Positions 34,964 through 45,110 of a stretch of DNA of 64,000 nt are shown here, in pieces. Source of the DNA: Procambarus clarkii (lineage: Eukaryota; Arthropoda; Malacostraca; Decapoda; Cambaridae); contig NC_091165.1 of NCBI RefSeq assembly GCF_040958095.1, positions 28,745,378 through 28,809,377 on the forward strand, in the 5' to 3' direction. A program made the translations under genes and the position numbers. Within the stretch, counting starts at the first letter, position 1. Each line of letters starts with the position of its first letter. The notes under the pieces are model-generated. The model saw only the letters and a list, made by a program, of their open reading frames with translations. It ran no database searches and was not told the DNA's origin.

Positions 34964-37140
34964 TCAATGATGGAAAATCTTGACGACCTGGCCATGGTGA
35001 TTTTGCACCATGAAGACTCGGAGGTCAGGAATGGGACGGTCGAAGGGGAAGCCCATAGGACGTTTGTCAGGGTACTTCTGTCCGTGAATACCGCAGTAAC
35101 TATGGGTGCTGCCATGGTCGTTAACAGTCAAGTCATCTTGGACACCATCATCTCCGCTGGTAATGATAACGTCGAGCCAGAAGTCCATGCCCTGTTCCCT
35201 GCCCTTGGGCAGCAGCAGCCTCTGTGGGTGACCACAGCTGCGACTCTCCTTCTGTGGCAGATCATCGCCGTCGTTAGCCACAGCCTCGTCAGCGTCGTGG
35301 ATCAGTTGAGGGAAGGACACGCGGTCAGGGATGGCCACAGACGACTCTGAGGACTTGCGCTTGATTTCGTTGTCTCCCGCATGCACTGCAATATGGTAAC
35401 ATTGGTATTAATATATACAATTTAAAATTCTATTGTTTATATATACAAACGTACATATTATGGAGGATAGAATGAATTGTTGCAAGAAGAACTGCGAAAA
35501 GAGAACTTCATGAAAACACCGTTAACATTATAAAATAAGATAAAATTAAAACGAATTTGGTGCCAGTAAAACTCACCTTCAGTCCAGAAGGTGTCGAGCA
35601 AGATGGCTCCCCAGCGGTTCTCGTCGATGTCGAGGGTAATGTGGTTCTCGTCGTGCTTGGGGCTGATGTAGACGCGAACGGTGACTTTGTCGTCGTGCTC
35701 GGCCTGGGCGTGAATGTTGAGGGAGAATGGCTTGTGGTTCAGGCGGGATATGTGGGTTTTGACGGAAACTTCGTTAACGTTCTCTGTTGAGTCAAGAGCA
35801 TTACTCAGGTCAAACTCAAAGTCTTCAAAGAAAGTAGAGAGTTCAGTGACTTCAACACCAGTGATCTTAACATTGCTGTAGAGTAAATCTTCCGTAGTGT
35901 AGGGTGGCAAGCTGTCCTTGTGCTCCTTGAAGATATTATCCATGTATTTGTGGAGTCGGAAGAATGCGGGGTCGCGGGTCGCAGTCTCGAAGTGTTCCAT
36001 GACTCCTGGGGGCATGTTGAACTTGCGTTTGGGGTCAGACTGGGCACCCAAGACGCGGTGAGCTTGGTTATGTAGAGCGCCATAGTAAGCAGCATTGGTG
36101 GTATAGGTGGAAGACTCGATGATGTCACCCAAGATATCAATACCATGTTCGTTGTTAATGTCAGTTTTTGTGCCATCGGCGTTGATGATGTACCCGTGAG
36201 CAATGGCATCATGGATTCGACTTTCCAGCTCCTTCAAGTCACGAATACGAGCCACGCCTACAACATCCTCGAACTCCTTGTTGTCGGGACGAGCGGGGAA
36301 CTCTCCGCCATATTTGTAAGTTGTGTGGGGAGCAAATCCATCTCTAATTGGGTGGTCCCAGTACAGTTCGTCAACTTTAGGCAGGAAGTTAGAAAGACGC
36401 TCAGCGTCGTACCTGGCTGTTAGCTGATGATGAGCCCAGAAGAAGAGCTCTCCCTTGCGGTCGATCTTAGCTCCATCCCACCAGAAGGGGAAGTCCATAT
36501 GCCAGTGGACGTGGTGAGAGTTGAGGCCAACATCCTCACCGAAGTAGGCCACACGCTGTTCGCGGTTCTTTTTGCTACCAGTAAATTCCATCTTAAAGTT
36601 GCCTGGTGTTTGTGTCATCTTAGCAGCATAAGCTTTGTCGATGACCTCGGAGTTTGTGAACAAATGGGGTGTGACCTCGTAGAGAGGTGGCAAGACCACA
36701 TGAGGTGTTAGCTCAGAGTGGGTCACAGCCACATACAGAGCATAAACAAACTCTCCTTCGTTCACGTGCTCACGGAAATAAGCAGCATTGTTCTTGAAGG
36801 CTTCAAAGTCTGCACTGTGCAGCAAAACATCGACAAGCAAGAGGGCTTCCTCACGCTGACGGTCGTTGAAGAGGGAGAACCAGTGATGCTGCTCGAGCAA
36901 GCGGTGTTCATCCAGCTCATCCATAAGGTGCTTTATGGCTGCGCCACCATCAGTACTCCTGTCAGTGTGGTCTCTTGGGTTCCATGTTTCTGCTGCCTCT
37001 TTCAGGTCTGTGAAACCTGACTGGATATGGCTGGTGACCTTGTAGAGCAGACGGTTGATGGCCTGCTGCTGGTGGGCCAGGTGTTTGTGAGCGGACACAG
37101 TGGCCACCAGGAGCGCTGCTACAAGCACTGTCCACTGCAT
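34964..37140 (-). CDS. Hemocyanin subunit, gene 6, most diverged copy
   Basis: Exon 1 is 37140-35577, the intron 35576-35386 (191 bp) and exon 2 is 35385-34964, which is one codon longer, giving 661 aa. The ATG at 37140 is chosen because it starts the conserved MQWTV signal peptide; the frame extends upstream only from a GTG. The mature N-terminus reads HKHLAHQQQ instead of DTDVAHQQQ. Other marks are His79, Lys255, Val363, Thr416, Thr432, His496 and Asn508, and the exon 2 stretch ANDGDDLPQK in place of ANGAELPHK. Copper ligands are intact. It is the first gene of the row in transcription order and has its own promoter sequence, so it is the best candidate for a subunit with distinct expression. 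Confidence 0.97.
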
Positions 37141-37182
37141 GTTGGCTGCCGCTGCTGCTGTGGCAGAAATCCTCACTCGCGA

Positions 37183-37241
37183 GTTTTATATACTGAACAT
37201 ACCTGAGTATTTTTACCTGAAATACCTGTACTCAGGTATTT
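37183..37241 (-). promoter_or_regulatory. Promoter of gene 6: TATA box and inverted repeats
   Basis: The TATA-like GTATATAAAAC lies at 37183-37193. Just upstream, AAATACCTG (37220-37228) and CAGGTATTT (37233-37241) form a perfect inverted repeat with a 4-base spacer. ACCTGAGTA (37201-37209) is likewise the reverse complement of TACTCAGGT (37229-37237). None of the other five promoters has these. An AGATAA GATA-type site is at 37287-37292. Confidence 0.7.
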
Positions 37242-37259
37242 TTATGTTCCTGAGTTCAG

Positions 37260-37870
37260 CTATCTGCCGGCATTCATGTGTTTGTAAGATAAAACGCATT
37301 TGGGTAATTCAAACACTTATTAATGACCTTCATCATTAGGTGTTTGTCAGGTGCCTACGACTGTTGTCATTTGATCAACTAGATAATGAGTAACAATCTC
37401 AGTAATTGTATAATTTCTTTTTCAACCTGTTTAAATTTGTATGGATTTAATTTGTCGATGCACTTACGAAAGGATTGATTCAACTCATTAATATCGAGGA
37501 AGTCTTTCCGTTTTTTGTCAGGTTTTGCCAGCAGTTGGCGTTACGAAAGTGATTCCTGAATACGCTTGAATGATTCTATTTATTGGATATGACAAGTTCA
37601 TTAAGGGATAAGAATCTTGTTAATTCTTTATTATTTCAAGTTTCAAAGTTGTTTTTCGGTTAGAAATAATCTAACTCTCCGAATTCTTTTGTCTGCTAAT
37701 TTGTTAACCTGATTGGTCTTAATATGTAAAACGGGATTTGAGTCACATAAAAATACGATTTGTTTTCAATGAGACAACCAATTATACGTAAAGTCGCTTA
37801 TGTTATAACATACATCATTACAGTTTTAGAAGCATCATTACAGACTTACATATATCATTACAGTCTTATA
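37260..37870. repeat. Upstream flank of gene 6
   Basis: Homologous to the flanks upstream of genes 4 and 5 and ends with repeated ATCATTACAG phrases. Nothing coding. Confidence 0.8.
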
Positions 37871-37876
37871 TCCATA

Positions 37877-38165
37877 GGGCCTCACGGCTGAGTAGACAGC
37901 GCTCGGGAGTCGTAGTCCTAAGGGCCTGGGTTCGATCCTCGGGCAGAGGCAGAAACAAATGGGCAGAGTTTATTTCACCCTGGTGCCCCTGTTCAACTAG
38001 CAGTAAATAGGTACCTGGGAGTTAGGCAGCTGCTACGGGCTGCTTCCTGGGAATGTGTGCATGTGTAAGAGTAGTAGTAGTAGTAGACAAACTAGAAGAA
38101 AAATAAATTGGCTAGAAAGCCCGGGTCCAAATGCTAATAGATCGATTCTGCAGATAGAGAATTAG
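37877..38165 (+). mobile_element. tRNA-derived SINE
   Basis: Complete-looking copy. The head has GGCTGAGTAGACAGCGCTCG and a B-box-like GGTTCGATCC. The body has AAATGGGCAGAG and AGCAGTAAATAGGTACCTGG. The tail has GGGTCCAAATGCTAATAG. Confidence 0.85.
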
Positions 38166-38210
38166 TGGATTCAGTTGAAGCAAAAATATTCACTTATAAA
38201 TATTAAAAAT

Positions 38211-38298
38211 ATAGTAATATTATTATTAATATTTACAAAGGTTAGGGATTACTTTCGTATTCCCTAACCTTTGTAAGTATTAATAATAATATTACTAT
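38211..38298. repeat. Long hairpin inverted repeat
   Basis: Arms 38211-38248 and 38261-38298 are reverse complements at 37 of 38 positions, with a 12-base loop. The inner part reads ACAAAGGTTAGGGA. It lies next to the Penelope-like fragment and may be part of a small inverted-repeat element. Confidence 0.9.
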
Positions 38299-38304
38299 AA
38301 AAGC

Positions 38305-38530
38305 CGAACTATGCAAAATGTTGGTAGATTTTTGTATAAACTTCTGTGGTGAAGGTGTTTTCTTTGGTTCTCAGATTGACGTCAAGGAAAGGTAGTGTAC
38401 CATCGATGCCTAGTTCATGGATAAAGTTAAGCACTGAGTTTGGGGTAATTAGATCCTTTAATCGTAACAATTTCTGGAGGTCTTTCATCACATACGAATA
38501 TATCATCAATGTATCTGCAGATTTTTCAGA
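38305..38530 (-). mobile_element. Penelope-like element fragment
   Basis: A short frame reads LNFIHELGIDGTLPFLDVNL followed by a TTEVYTK motif, the pattern LPFLDV...T.VY.K typical of Penelope-like reverse transcriptases. Only this small part is present. Confidence 0.7.
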
Positions 38531-38700
38531 TTCATATATTTATTATGCACCCCATACCCATCCCATGAGGGTGATGGAAAGGGATACAGAGGCATATAAT
38601 CGGTTCAGGAACTGAACCTCATAGTTCATTTAGCTAAAAAAAGGACAATCTTGTGAAGCAAGTTACGCAGTTGTTAATATTTCACACACTTTTGCATATA
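38530..38700 (+). mobile_element. Dispersed repeat with CCCCATACCCATC core
   Basis: Phrases TTATTATGCACCCCATACCC, AAAGGGATACAGAGGCATA and AACCTCATAGTTCATTTAGC match 55985-56170 and, in reverse, 50800-50950. It looks like the 3' part of a non-autonomous or non-LTR element. Its inside gave rise to the minisatellites near genes 5 and 6. Confidence 0.7.
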
Positions 38701-38825
38701 TAAACATACATGTACACAAATACATGTAAATATCATTAATCTTTTTATATCCCAAGCGATTCAACAAGAGGCTCACAACAGTCACTATACAAGGCACTTT
38801 ACATATATGGTGAGTCACACAGTTA

Positions 38826-39119
38826 CTAGTCTTGCTGCACACCCACCCAACTGGGCGGCAGCTTTACAGTCATGTGCTCCACACCCACCCAACTGGGCGG
38901 CAGCTTTACAGTCATGTGCAGGCTGCCCCTACAGTAAGCAAATTTTGGATACTTCGCTAAGATTCCCGGCAGTACATCATTATGAATGAAGTACTTACAC
39001 ATTTCTTGGACACCATTGATGGTGTTATCTCCGAATTCCGCGATTTTTTTCATGTGCAAATTATATATTGACGCAAAAGTATGTGAATAGTTCTGCTGAC
39101 AGAGTTTACATTTAGTCAA
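38826..39119 (-). CDS. Open frame with a CxxC motif, doubtful
   Basis: A 97-residue frame with CKLCQQNYSHTFASIYNLHM near its start, which vaguely recalls a BED or C2H2 zinc finger as in DNA transposons. Its last part is a tandem copy (42 bp twice, 38843-38928) encoding HMTVKLPPSWVGV. I see no splice context and no family match. It may be a transposon remnant or chance. Confidence 0.25.
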   Translation of the reverse strand: MTKCKLCQQNYSHTFASIYNLHMKKIAEFGDNTINGVQEMCKYFIHNDVLPGILAKYPKFAYCRGSLHMTVKLPPSWVGVEHMTVKLPPSWVGVQQD

Positions 39120-39344
39120 ATCTACATCAGTAGATCATGCAAACCCCCAGAGGTACTAGTAGCCGAGCCTAATCCTAGCAGTGGTAACATCTAGAAGTCT
39201 GCTAACCTTACTGAATGATCCATAGACCTGCGGTTCTTCCTGCGTAATAGAATGATGATAGAGTAACTGATGTGAATTTCACAGTAACAGGATTAGTCAC
39301 TCGGGCACAAAAACAGTCATCAGGGCACAGGGCACATCAGACCA

Positions 39345-39870
39345 CGGGGGTCTGATTGTTGAGTGGACATCGCGCCGGACTCGTAAGTCTGTGGCCCGGG
39401 TTCGATTCCTGGACTAGGCAGAGACAAATTGGCAAAGTTTCTTTCACCCTGATGACCCTGTTACCTAGCAGTAAATAGGTACCTGGGAGTTTAACAACTG
39501 TTACGGGCTGCTTCCTGTGTGTGTGTGTGTGTGGGTGGGTGGGTAGGTGCGTGTGTGGGTGGGTGGGTGTGTGGGTGGGTGGGTGTGTGGGTGGGTGGGT
39601 GGGTGCGTGTGTGGGTGGGTGGGTGGGTGGGTGGGTGGGTGGGTGGGTGGGTGCGTGTGTGGGTGGGTGCGTGGGTGGGTGTGTGGGTGGGTGGGTGGGT
39701 GTGTGGGTGGGTGGGTGGGTGTGTGGGTGGGTGGGTGGGTGGGTGTGTGTGTGGGTGGGTGGGTGGGTGGGGGAATTAGTAGTTAGTAACAGTTGATCGA
39801 TTGACAGTTGAGAGGCGGGCTGAAAGAGCAAAGCTCAACCCCCCCCCCCCAAGCACAACTAGGTGAATAC
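39345..39870 (+). mobile_element. tRNA-derived SINE with an expanded G-rich core
   Basis: The head (GGTTCGATTCCTGG) and body (AGCAGTAAATAGGTACCTGG) run to about 39518. The usual 3' part (TTGACAGTTGAGAGGCGGGC, then AGCTCAACC and AACTAGGTGAATAC) resumes at about 39775. Between them the normally short GT run has grown to about 250 bp of GGGT repeats. Confidence 0.85.
39520..39772. repeat. GGGT/GT tandem array with G-quadruplex potential
   Basis: Dozens of GGGTGGGTGGGTG units broken by GTGTG. Four G-runs within a few bases occur many times over. All plus-strand frames are open through composition and code for nothing real. Confidence 0.95.
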
Positions 39871-40200
39871 AGGAACAGTCCCCAGCACACAAGAACAGTC
39901 CTCAGCACACAAGAACAGTCCTCAGCACACAAGAACAGTTCCCAGGACACAAGAACAGTCCCCAGCACACAAGAACAGTCCTCAGCACACAAGAACAGTT
40001 CCCAGGACACAAGAACAGTCCCCAGCACACAACAACAGCCCTCAGCACACAAGAACAGTTCCCAGGACGCAAGAACAGTCCCCAGCACACAAGAACAGTC
40101 ACCAGCACACAAGAACAGTCACCAGCACACAAGAACAGTCCCCAGCACACAAGAACAGTCCCCAGCGCACAAGAACAGTCCCCCAGCACACAAGAACAGC
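39871..40200. repeat. 20-bp minisatellite, about 16 copies
   Basis: Unit AACAGTCCCCAGCACACAAG, with variants CCTCAGCACAC and CCCAGGACAC. It begins exactly at the 3' end of the SINE. The 20-bp unit shifts frame each time, so apparent proteins are artefacts. Confidence 0.95.
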
Positions 40201-40833
40201 CACCTGGCACAAGCCTGGGGTCTGATGTTGTCGGTCCCGCCACGCAAACGCCGCTTCCCGAGTTTGTCACGCTAAATGTAATGGAAAAAAGTGAAGACAG
40301 AGAGAGTGAATTCAACGGTGACTGGAATATAATGCGATTGTTGTTGAAGACTAACGTGTCAGGACTGGATAAGGAGGGGGGAAAGGAGCATTGGCGGAAT
40401 GGAAGTAAAGAAGGAATAGTGGGAGAGAGGGAGGGTAGGGAAGGAGTGGGGTCTTGAGGGAGGGGAAGAGACTGAGGTTCTTGGTCATCATAGGTTCTTC
40501 CAGCGGCCAGCATGTCAAAGAGCATTCACAAGAACCGCCTAATCCTTTAGGTAAGTGTTTTTTATAAGGTACAAGAGGCCCGATAAGGAAAAGGGAGGGG
40601 GGGCGGGAGCGGTTGATAACTGAAGGGGCTCAGAGATCGAGAGGTTCAGTCACGTAGCGGAAAAAAAATCAGTAAAAAGCAAGACTGAGGCGACAAGACT
40701 GCCTTAGCAACAGGTGGAGCTGAGTGCCACACACACTCCGCGCTCCGCTTTATCACCCCTGGTGATAAAGGTGCTTGTCCTGACATGACACGAAGACACA
40801 GCGAGGCAGTTGGGTAGAAGGAGAGATAGCATG

Positions 40834-40835
<2 letters not shown>
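40201..40835. other. No recognised gene
   Basis: Mixed unique sequence with a purine-rich part around 40360-40460. No supported reading frame. Confidence 0.5.

Positions 40836-40909
<74 letters not shown>
40836..40909. repeat. GA microsatellite
   Basis: Uninterrupted (GA)n tract. Confidence 0.97.
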
Positions 40910-40913
<4 letters not shown>

Positions 40914-41345
40914 ATGAGGGAACGAAGGATTGCGGTGATGTGGAGTAAGGAAAGTAGCGGGAGTATCAAAGGTAAAACAAATCCCCGGATTACAAGCTCG
41001 CGCCCCTGCCTTGGTCTGTATGGATGTTTGGAATGGGAAAAGAATACACTAAGTGAAGAAATTGGAAGTGGCGAAATGGTTAATGAGAGACAGAGATGAA
41101 AGGAATGGTAATTGACTACGGAACGGATAGAATGTTACAATAGCATAATGAAAGGAAACGAGAGAAGAAAAGGAGGATTATATCTGTCAATGAATAAAGA
41201 TGAATATGGGACAGTGAATAAGAACAAGAACAGGACACAAGAACAGTCACAAACAGTTGCAGTAACAGTTGCAGACTGTAACAGTTGCAGTTACAGTCAC
41301 TGTACTTGCAGATACAATTACAACTGAACTTTAATTGAAATTGAA
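40910..41345. other. No gene; short CAGTTG repeats
   Basis: Mostly unique sequence. At about 41248-41305 there are several near copies of AACAGTTGCAGT. Confidence 0.5.
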
Positions 41346-41349
41346 AATG

Positions 41350-41830
41350 TTTGTGAAATTCAAGTTTAAAGATACGGGTGGCAATTTCCTTTGCATTTGC
41401 AACATGACAAGTGAAATAAAGGTTTTTAACGGTAGCTTAGAGAAGGAGACTGGTATAAGTTGTTGAATATCTGTAACATGTAATCTGAATGGTGAGAATA
41501 ACTCCTGAGAACGTCTCTTCTTCTCTCTAGATGTACTATTAGCCTTTTTCTCAGTCTTTCTCCCCATCAAGTTAGGAACACTTGCCTATAATTCAGTGCC
41601 TCATGTATCTCTCTCTTCTTGTATATTGGGAGTATGTTAGCTGTCTTCCAACTCTCTGGTAGGTGTCCTGTTTCCAGTGACCTGTTACACGTCATAGAGA
41701 GTGGCAGGCATAGTGCCTCTGTACCCTCGTTTAGTATCCATGGGGAGATTCTGTCTGGTCCAACAACCTCTGTCACGTTTATCTGTTTGAAGGTTATAGA
41801 CCCTCCAGTCTATAATGTCATTGTAGAATG
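41350..41830 (-). mobile_element. LINE fragment, reverse transcriptase N-terminal part
   Basis: The minus-strand frame at 41570-41776 reads VVGPDRISPWILNEG, then ETGHLPESWKTANILPIYKK and LNYR, the classic opening of a non-LTR reverse transcriptase domain. The frame continues in degraded form on both sides. Probably CR1- or Jockey-like; not functional. Confidence 0.8.
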
Positions 41831-42059
41831 ATAAAGAACTGGTAGATGCGTGTGTTTGTTGGGCGAACTGGTAGAGGAATAAGAGGAACTGCTTAAGGGG
41901 GGGCGGTGAGTAACTTGCAAATGCCGTGATGACATGAAAAACAAGAGTATTTTATTGATACAAAATATAGGATATAGAAGGGACAAGAAACCAACTGTTG
42001 TAAGAGTTAAAAAATGTGTGATATAAAATAGACATCAGAGAGCGAATGAGAAGATTCGA

Positions 42060-42210
42060 TGTCAGGTAACCCCCCGTTGATGTCAGGTATCCACTGTGAC
42101 GTCAAGCACCCTAGGATGGGGTGTCAAGCACCCCAAGTGATGTCAGGTTACTTACGTAATGTCAGATATCTCAAGTGATGTCAGGCGTCTCATGTGATGT
42201 CAGGTAGGTA
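42060..42210. repeat. Degenerate GATGTCAGGT repeat
   Basis: Seven or so imperfect units of about 20 bp containing GTGATGTCAGGTA, some changed to GACGTCAAGCACCC. Confidence 0.75.
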
Positions 42211-42274
42211 GCTTCTTCAGGTGATAACTGTCCAGAACTTCACCCTCTTATCGCTCTCGTTGCCCATCAAGTGT

Positions 42275-42408
<134 letters not shown>

Positions 42409-42695
42409 CCTGCCAAGTCAAATACATTCGATCGTCCCTCAGTTTTCCAAGATAGCATTGGACATGTGTGTGTGTGTCTCCAGGCTGGCTGACGCCATCT
42501 TAACTTGGAGATACTGTTGATAACATTGCCCCCCAAACTAGCCCGGCGGAGACAGTGCTGCACAGTTGCACAAAGACAAGGCGGAAGGCTTGGCAGCTTC
42601 TTGCACAGACAAATAAGAAGTTAGGAGCACTTAGACATACTTGCAGATAGGCGGATATACATGCATATATACAGAGAACCATACAGAATGTAGAC

Positions 42696-42698
<3 letters not shown>

Positions 42699-42772
<74 letters not shown>
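42699..42772. repeat. GA microsatellite
   Basis: Uninterrupted (GA)n tract. Confidence 0.97.
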
Positions 42773-42775
<3 letters not shown>

Positions 42776-43039
42776 TAGAAGCGAACATACGACCAGATTG
42801 TAAGTTAAATGACGAAAGACTGACAAATATAGACTGACTGAAATCCTGGCAGATTGGCGGATTGAGATTGATTGATTGATGAAGATTAACCCACCCAAGA
42901 GGTAGGTAGCACGGGCATGAATAGCCCGTAATGGCGGATTGAGACTGACAGGTCGGTTTAAATATCTAAACTACTTAATGCCATTCGCCAATCCCCATCC
43001 TGTTATCAATGGTGCTTAATCCCGTAAACGTCTCTCTTT

Positions 43040-43410
43040 CCCCTCATCCATTATCTCACCCCCATTACCTCCATTCCTCATCATATTCGTCACATCTTAA
43101 CACTAAGCTCACCTTAACACCTGCTTCCCCCATTATATCACAACATTACCCATCCTACAATACCTCACACCATCACCCTTTCCCCTCATCGCTCATTTCC
43201 CATGACAAAATTCAATTAGCCCCATCCCCCCACCTGTTCTCATTCTCCATTTCCACAAACCCACTGTTTCTCTCGTATGACTCTACTCAGATTACCCCAC
43301 ACACACATTATCTCACCCCAATACTAACCACCTCACGCCAATCACCTCATACTAATTACCTTACTACAATCACCTAGGTCTAATCACCTTATCTCAGCCT
43401 CAGTCACCTC
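43040..43410. repeat. Degenerate CACC/CATT-rich repeat
   Basis: Low-complexity, pyrimidine-rich DNA with recurrent ATCACCTCA and CACCCCATTACC phrases and a variable unit length. No gene. Confidence 0.55.
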
Positions 43411-43475
43411 ATTATTACGTGGCAGTAGAAAGAACAGATATGTTCAGTGTTCCAATAGTGAACTGAAGACGTGAA

Positions 43476-43805
43476 GCGGTTGAGGCTGACTCCATACACA
43501 GGTTCAAGTGGTGGAGGCAGACTCCATACACAGCTTCAAGTGGTGGAGGGAGACTCCATACACAGCTTCAAGTGGTGGAGGGAGACTCCATACACAGCTT
43601 CAAGTGGTGGAGGCAGACTCCATACACAGCTTCAAGTGGTGGAGGGAGACTCCATACACAGCTTCAAGTGGTGGAGGGAGACTCCATACACAGCTTCAAG
43701 TGGTGGAGGCAGACTCCATACACAGCTTCAAGTGGTGGAGGGAGACTCCATACACAGCTTCAAGTGGTGGAGGCAGACTCCATACACAGGTTTAAGTGGT
43801 GGTTA
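43476..43805. repeat. 32-bp minisatellite derived from LINE coding sequence
   Basis: About ten units of GTGGTGGAGGCAGACTCC followed by ATACACAGCTTCAA, encoding VVEADSIHSFK in one frame, exactly the LINE motif. Units with GGCAGAC (C) and GGGAGAC (G) follow the order C G G C G G C G C, suggesting a 96-bp higher-order step. Confidence 0.95.
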
Positions 43806-44072
43806 TCTTGAGGTTATCTTGAGATGATTTCGGAGCTTAGGGTCCCCGCGGACGGGTCCTCGACCAGGTCTCCTTTCTGTTACACCCCCCCCCCCCCCCA
43901 GGAAGCAGCCCGTAGCAGCTGTCTAACTCCCAGGTACCTATTTACTGCTAGGTAACAAGGGCATCAGGGTGAAAGAATCTTTTTGCCCATTTGTCTCCGC
44001 CTCCATCGGGGATCGAACCCGGACCCTCAAGACTACGAATCCAAAGCGCTGTCCACTCAGCTGTCAGGTGTA
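43806..44072 (-). mobile_element. tRNA-derived SINE
   Basis: Minus-strand copy of the family at 62125-62390. The head is at the right (plus-strand GGGGATCGAACCC) and the 3' end at the left (GGTTATCTTGAGATGATTTC). A poly-C run at about 43887-43900 replaces the usual spacer. Confidence 0.85.
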
Positions 44073-44230
44073 TGGAGGCAGACTCCATACAGAGCTTCAA
44101 ATATAGATGTGTAAATATAACGAAGCCCGCAATAGACTCGTGAAACGTTGATTCAAGGTTTCAGAGCCGGGACCAAAGAGCCGAAGCTCGATCCTCTCCC
44201 TCAAGCACAAATAAGAAAGTACAATCTAGG

Positions 44231-44857
44231 AGGAAGGTATATAAATCTACCCTATCAACAAGAAACTTCCTTGAACTATATGTTTAACACTTCTCTAACC
44301 CTGTCCATGGAGGACAGAAGAAAATGTATATATTCTGGTTAGCATTGTAAATGTGTGGCCACGTCTGTGGTAGAAAATAATAATAATAAAAAAAAACTTA
44401 AAAACCATAGAGTGACAACAATGTTGTTGGACGCCTAATCACCTGATAACAGCTCAGGTTTTTGTGTTCGTGTCTTGTCATTTGAAACATCAGTCTTTTA
44501 AAACGTCAGTCTTTTAAAAACGTCAGTCTTTTTAGTCTATCTCTACCGGCGACTAGAGATAGTCGCCGGTATGGTGAGTTGAGATGTCGAGGTCATCAAA
44601 AAGCCTTTTTGGGGTGTGGGAGGACCTGGCTCATTCGTGACTGGTGGTATCTTTACAAACAAACGCGAAATAATAAAATAGTAAGAATGTCTGCAACGAA
44701 AAACAGTAGTTTAGAGAGCAGGGGGTTGAGACAGCAGACGGTGCAGACTTCCACTTGCTGAAAATAATGCTGCAATACTTAGATTGCAGACTTTTCCGAT
44801 TTATTATCAATGGGCTTCAGCAAGAGATTGTTATAATGCCTTTTATTGGGGACAAAA

Positions 44858-44860
<3 letters not shown>
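44231..44860. other. No gene; short hairpin
   Basis: Three copies of CGTCAGTCTTTTAAAA-like sequence at 44485-44536 are followed by a perfect hairpin at 44544-44571 (arms TACCGGCGACT and AGTCGCCGGTA, loop of six). The rest is unremarkable. Confidence 0.65.
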
Positions 44861-44918
<58 letters not shown>

Positions 44919-45110
44919 GAGACCTCTCTCCCAATATCTCTCTCATCTCATCTTTTTCCCTGTTCCCCTTCCCCTCTCCTTCTCTCACCGATCTTCCCCA
45001 TCTCTCTTGTCCACTCTTCTCCCAATCTTCCTCCTCTCAGTCTTTATCCCCAACTTCCTCCCTCTGCCCCTCTCTCTCTCTCCTCCTTTCCCTTTGCGAA
45101 GCTCCAGGTG
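44861..45110. repeat. GA tract followed by CT-rich low-complexity DNA
   Basis: (GA)n at 44861-44922, then about 190 bp of TCTC- and CCTC-rich sequence. The two halves could pair as an imperfect hairpin. Confidence 0.85.

Larger units (their letters stand above)
43435..44230 (+). mobile_element. LINE 3' end with internal minisatellite and nested SINE
   Basis: The ends of the segment match the LINE 3' end at 28190-28390: GCGGTTGAGGCTGACTCC at the left, and AGCTTCAAATATAGATGTG with GAGCCGAAGCTCGATCC at the right. Between them lie the 32-bp minisatellite (43476-43805) and a minus-strand SINE (about 43806-44072). The order of events is LINE insertion, then minisatellite growth, then SINE insertion, because the array continues on the far side of the SINE. 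Confidence 0.8.

Noticed and set aside
4491-37140. Cryptocyanin or prophenoloxidase instead of hemocyanin
   Set aside because: Cryptocyanins have lost copper ligands, but all six histidines are present. Prophenoloxidases lack a signal peptide, which is clear here.
37141-37176. An N-terminal extension of gene 6 by 12 residues
   Set aside because: The upstream codon is GTG and lies next to the TATA box. The ATG at 37140 matches the signal peptide start of all siblings.
39519-39796. Gly-, Val- and Trp-rich proteins in all plus-strand frames
   Set aside because: Pure product of GGGT repeats inside a SINE.
39808-40275. Proteins predicted from the 20-bp minisatellite
   Set aside because: The 20-bp unit changes frame at every copy, and the frames have no splice or start context.
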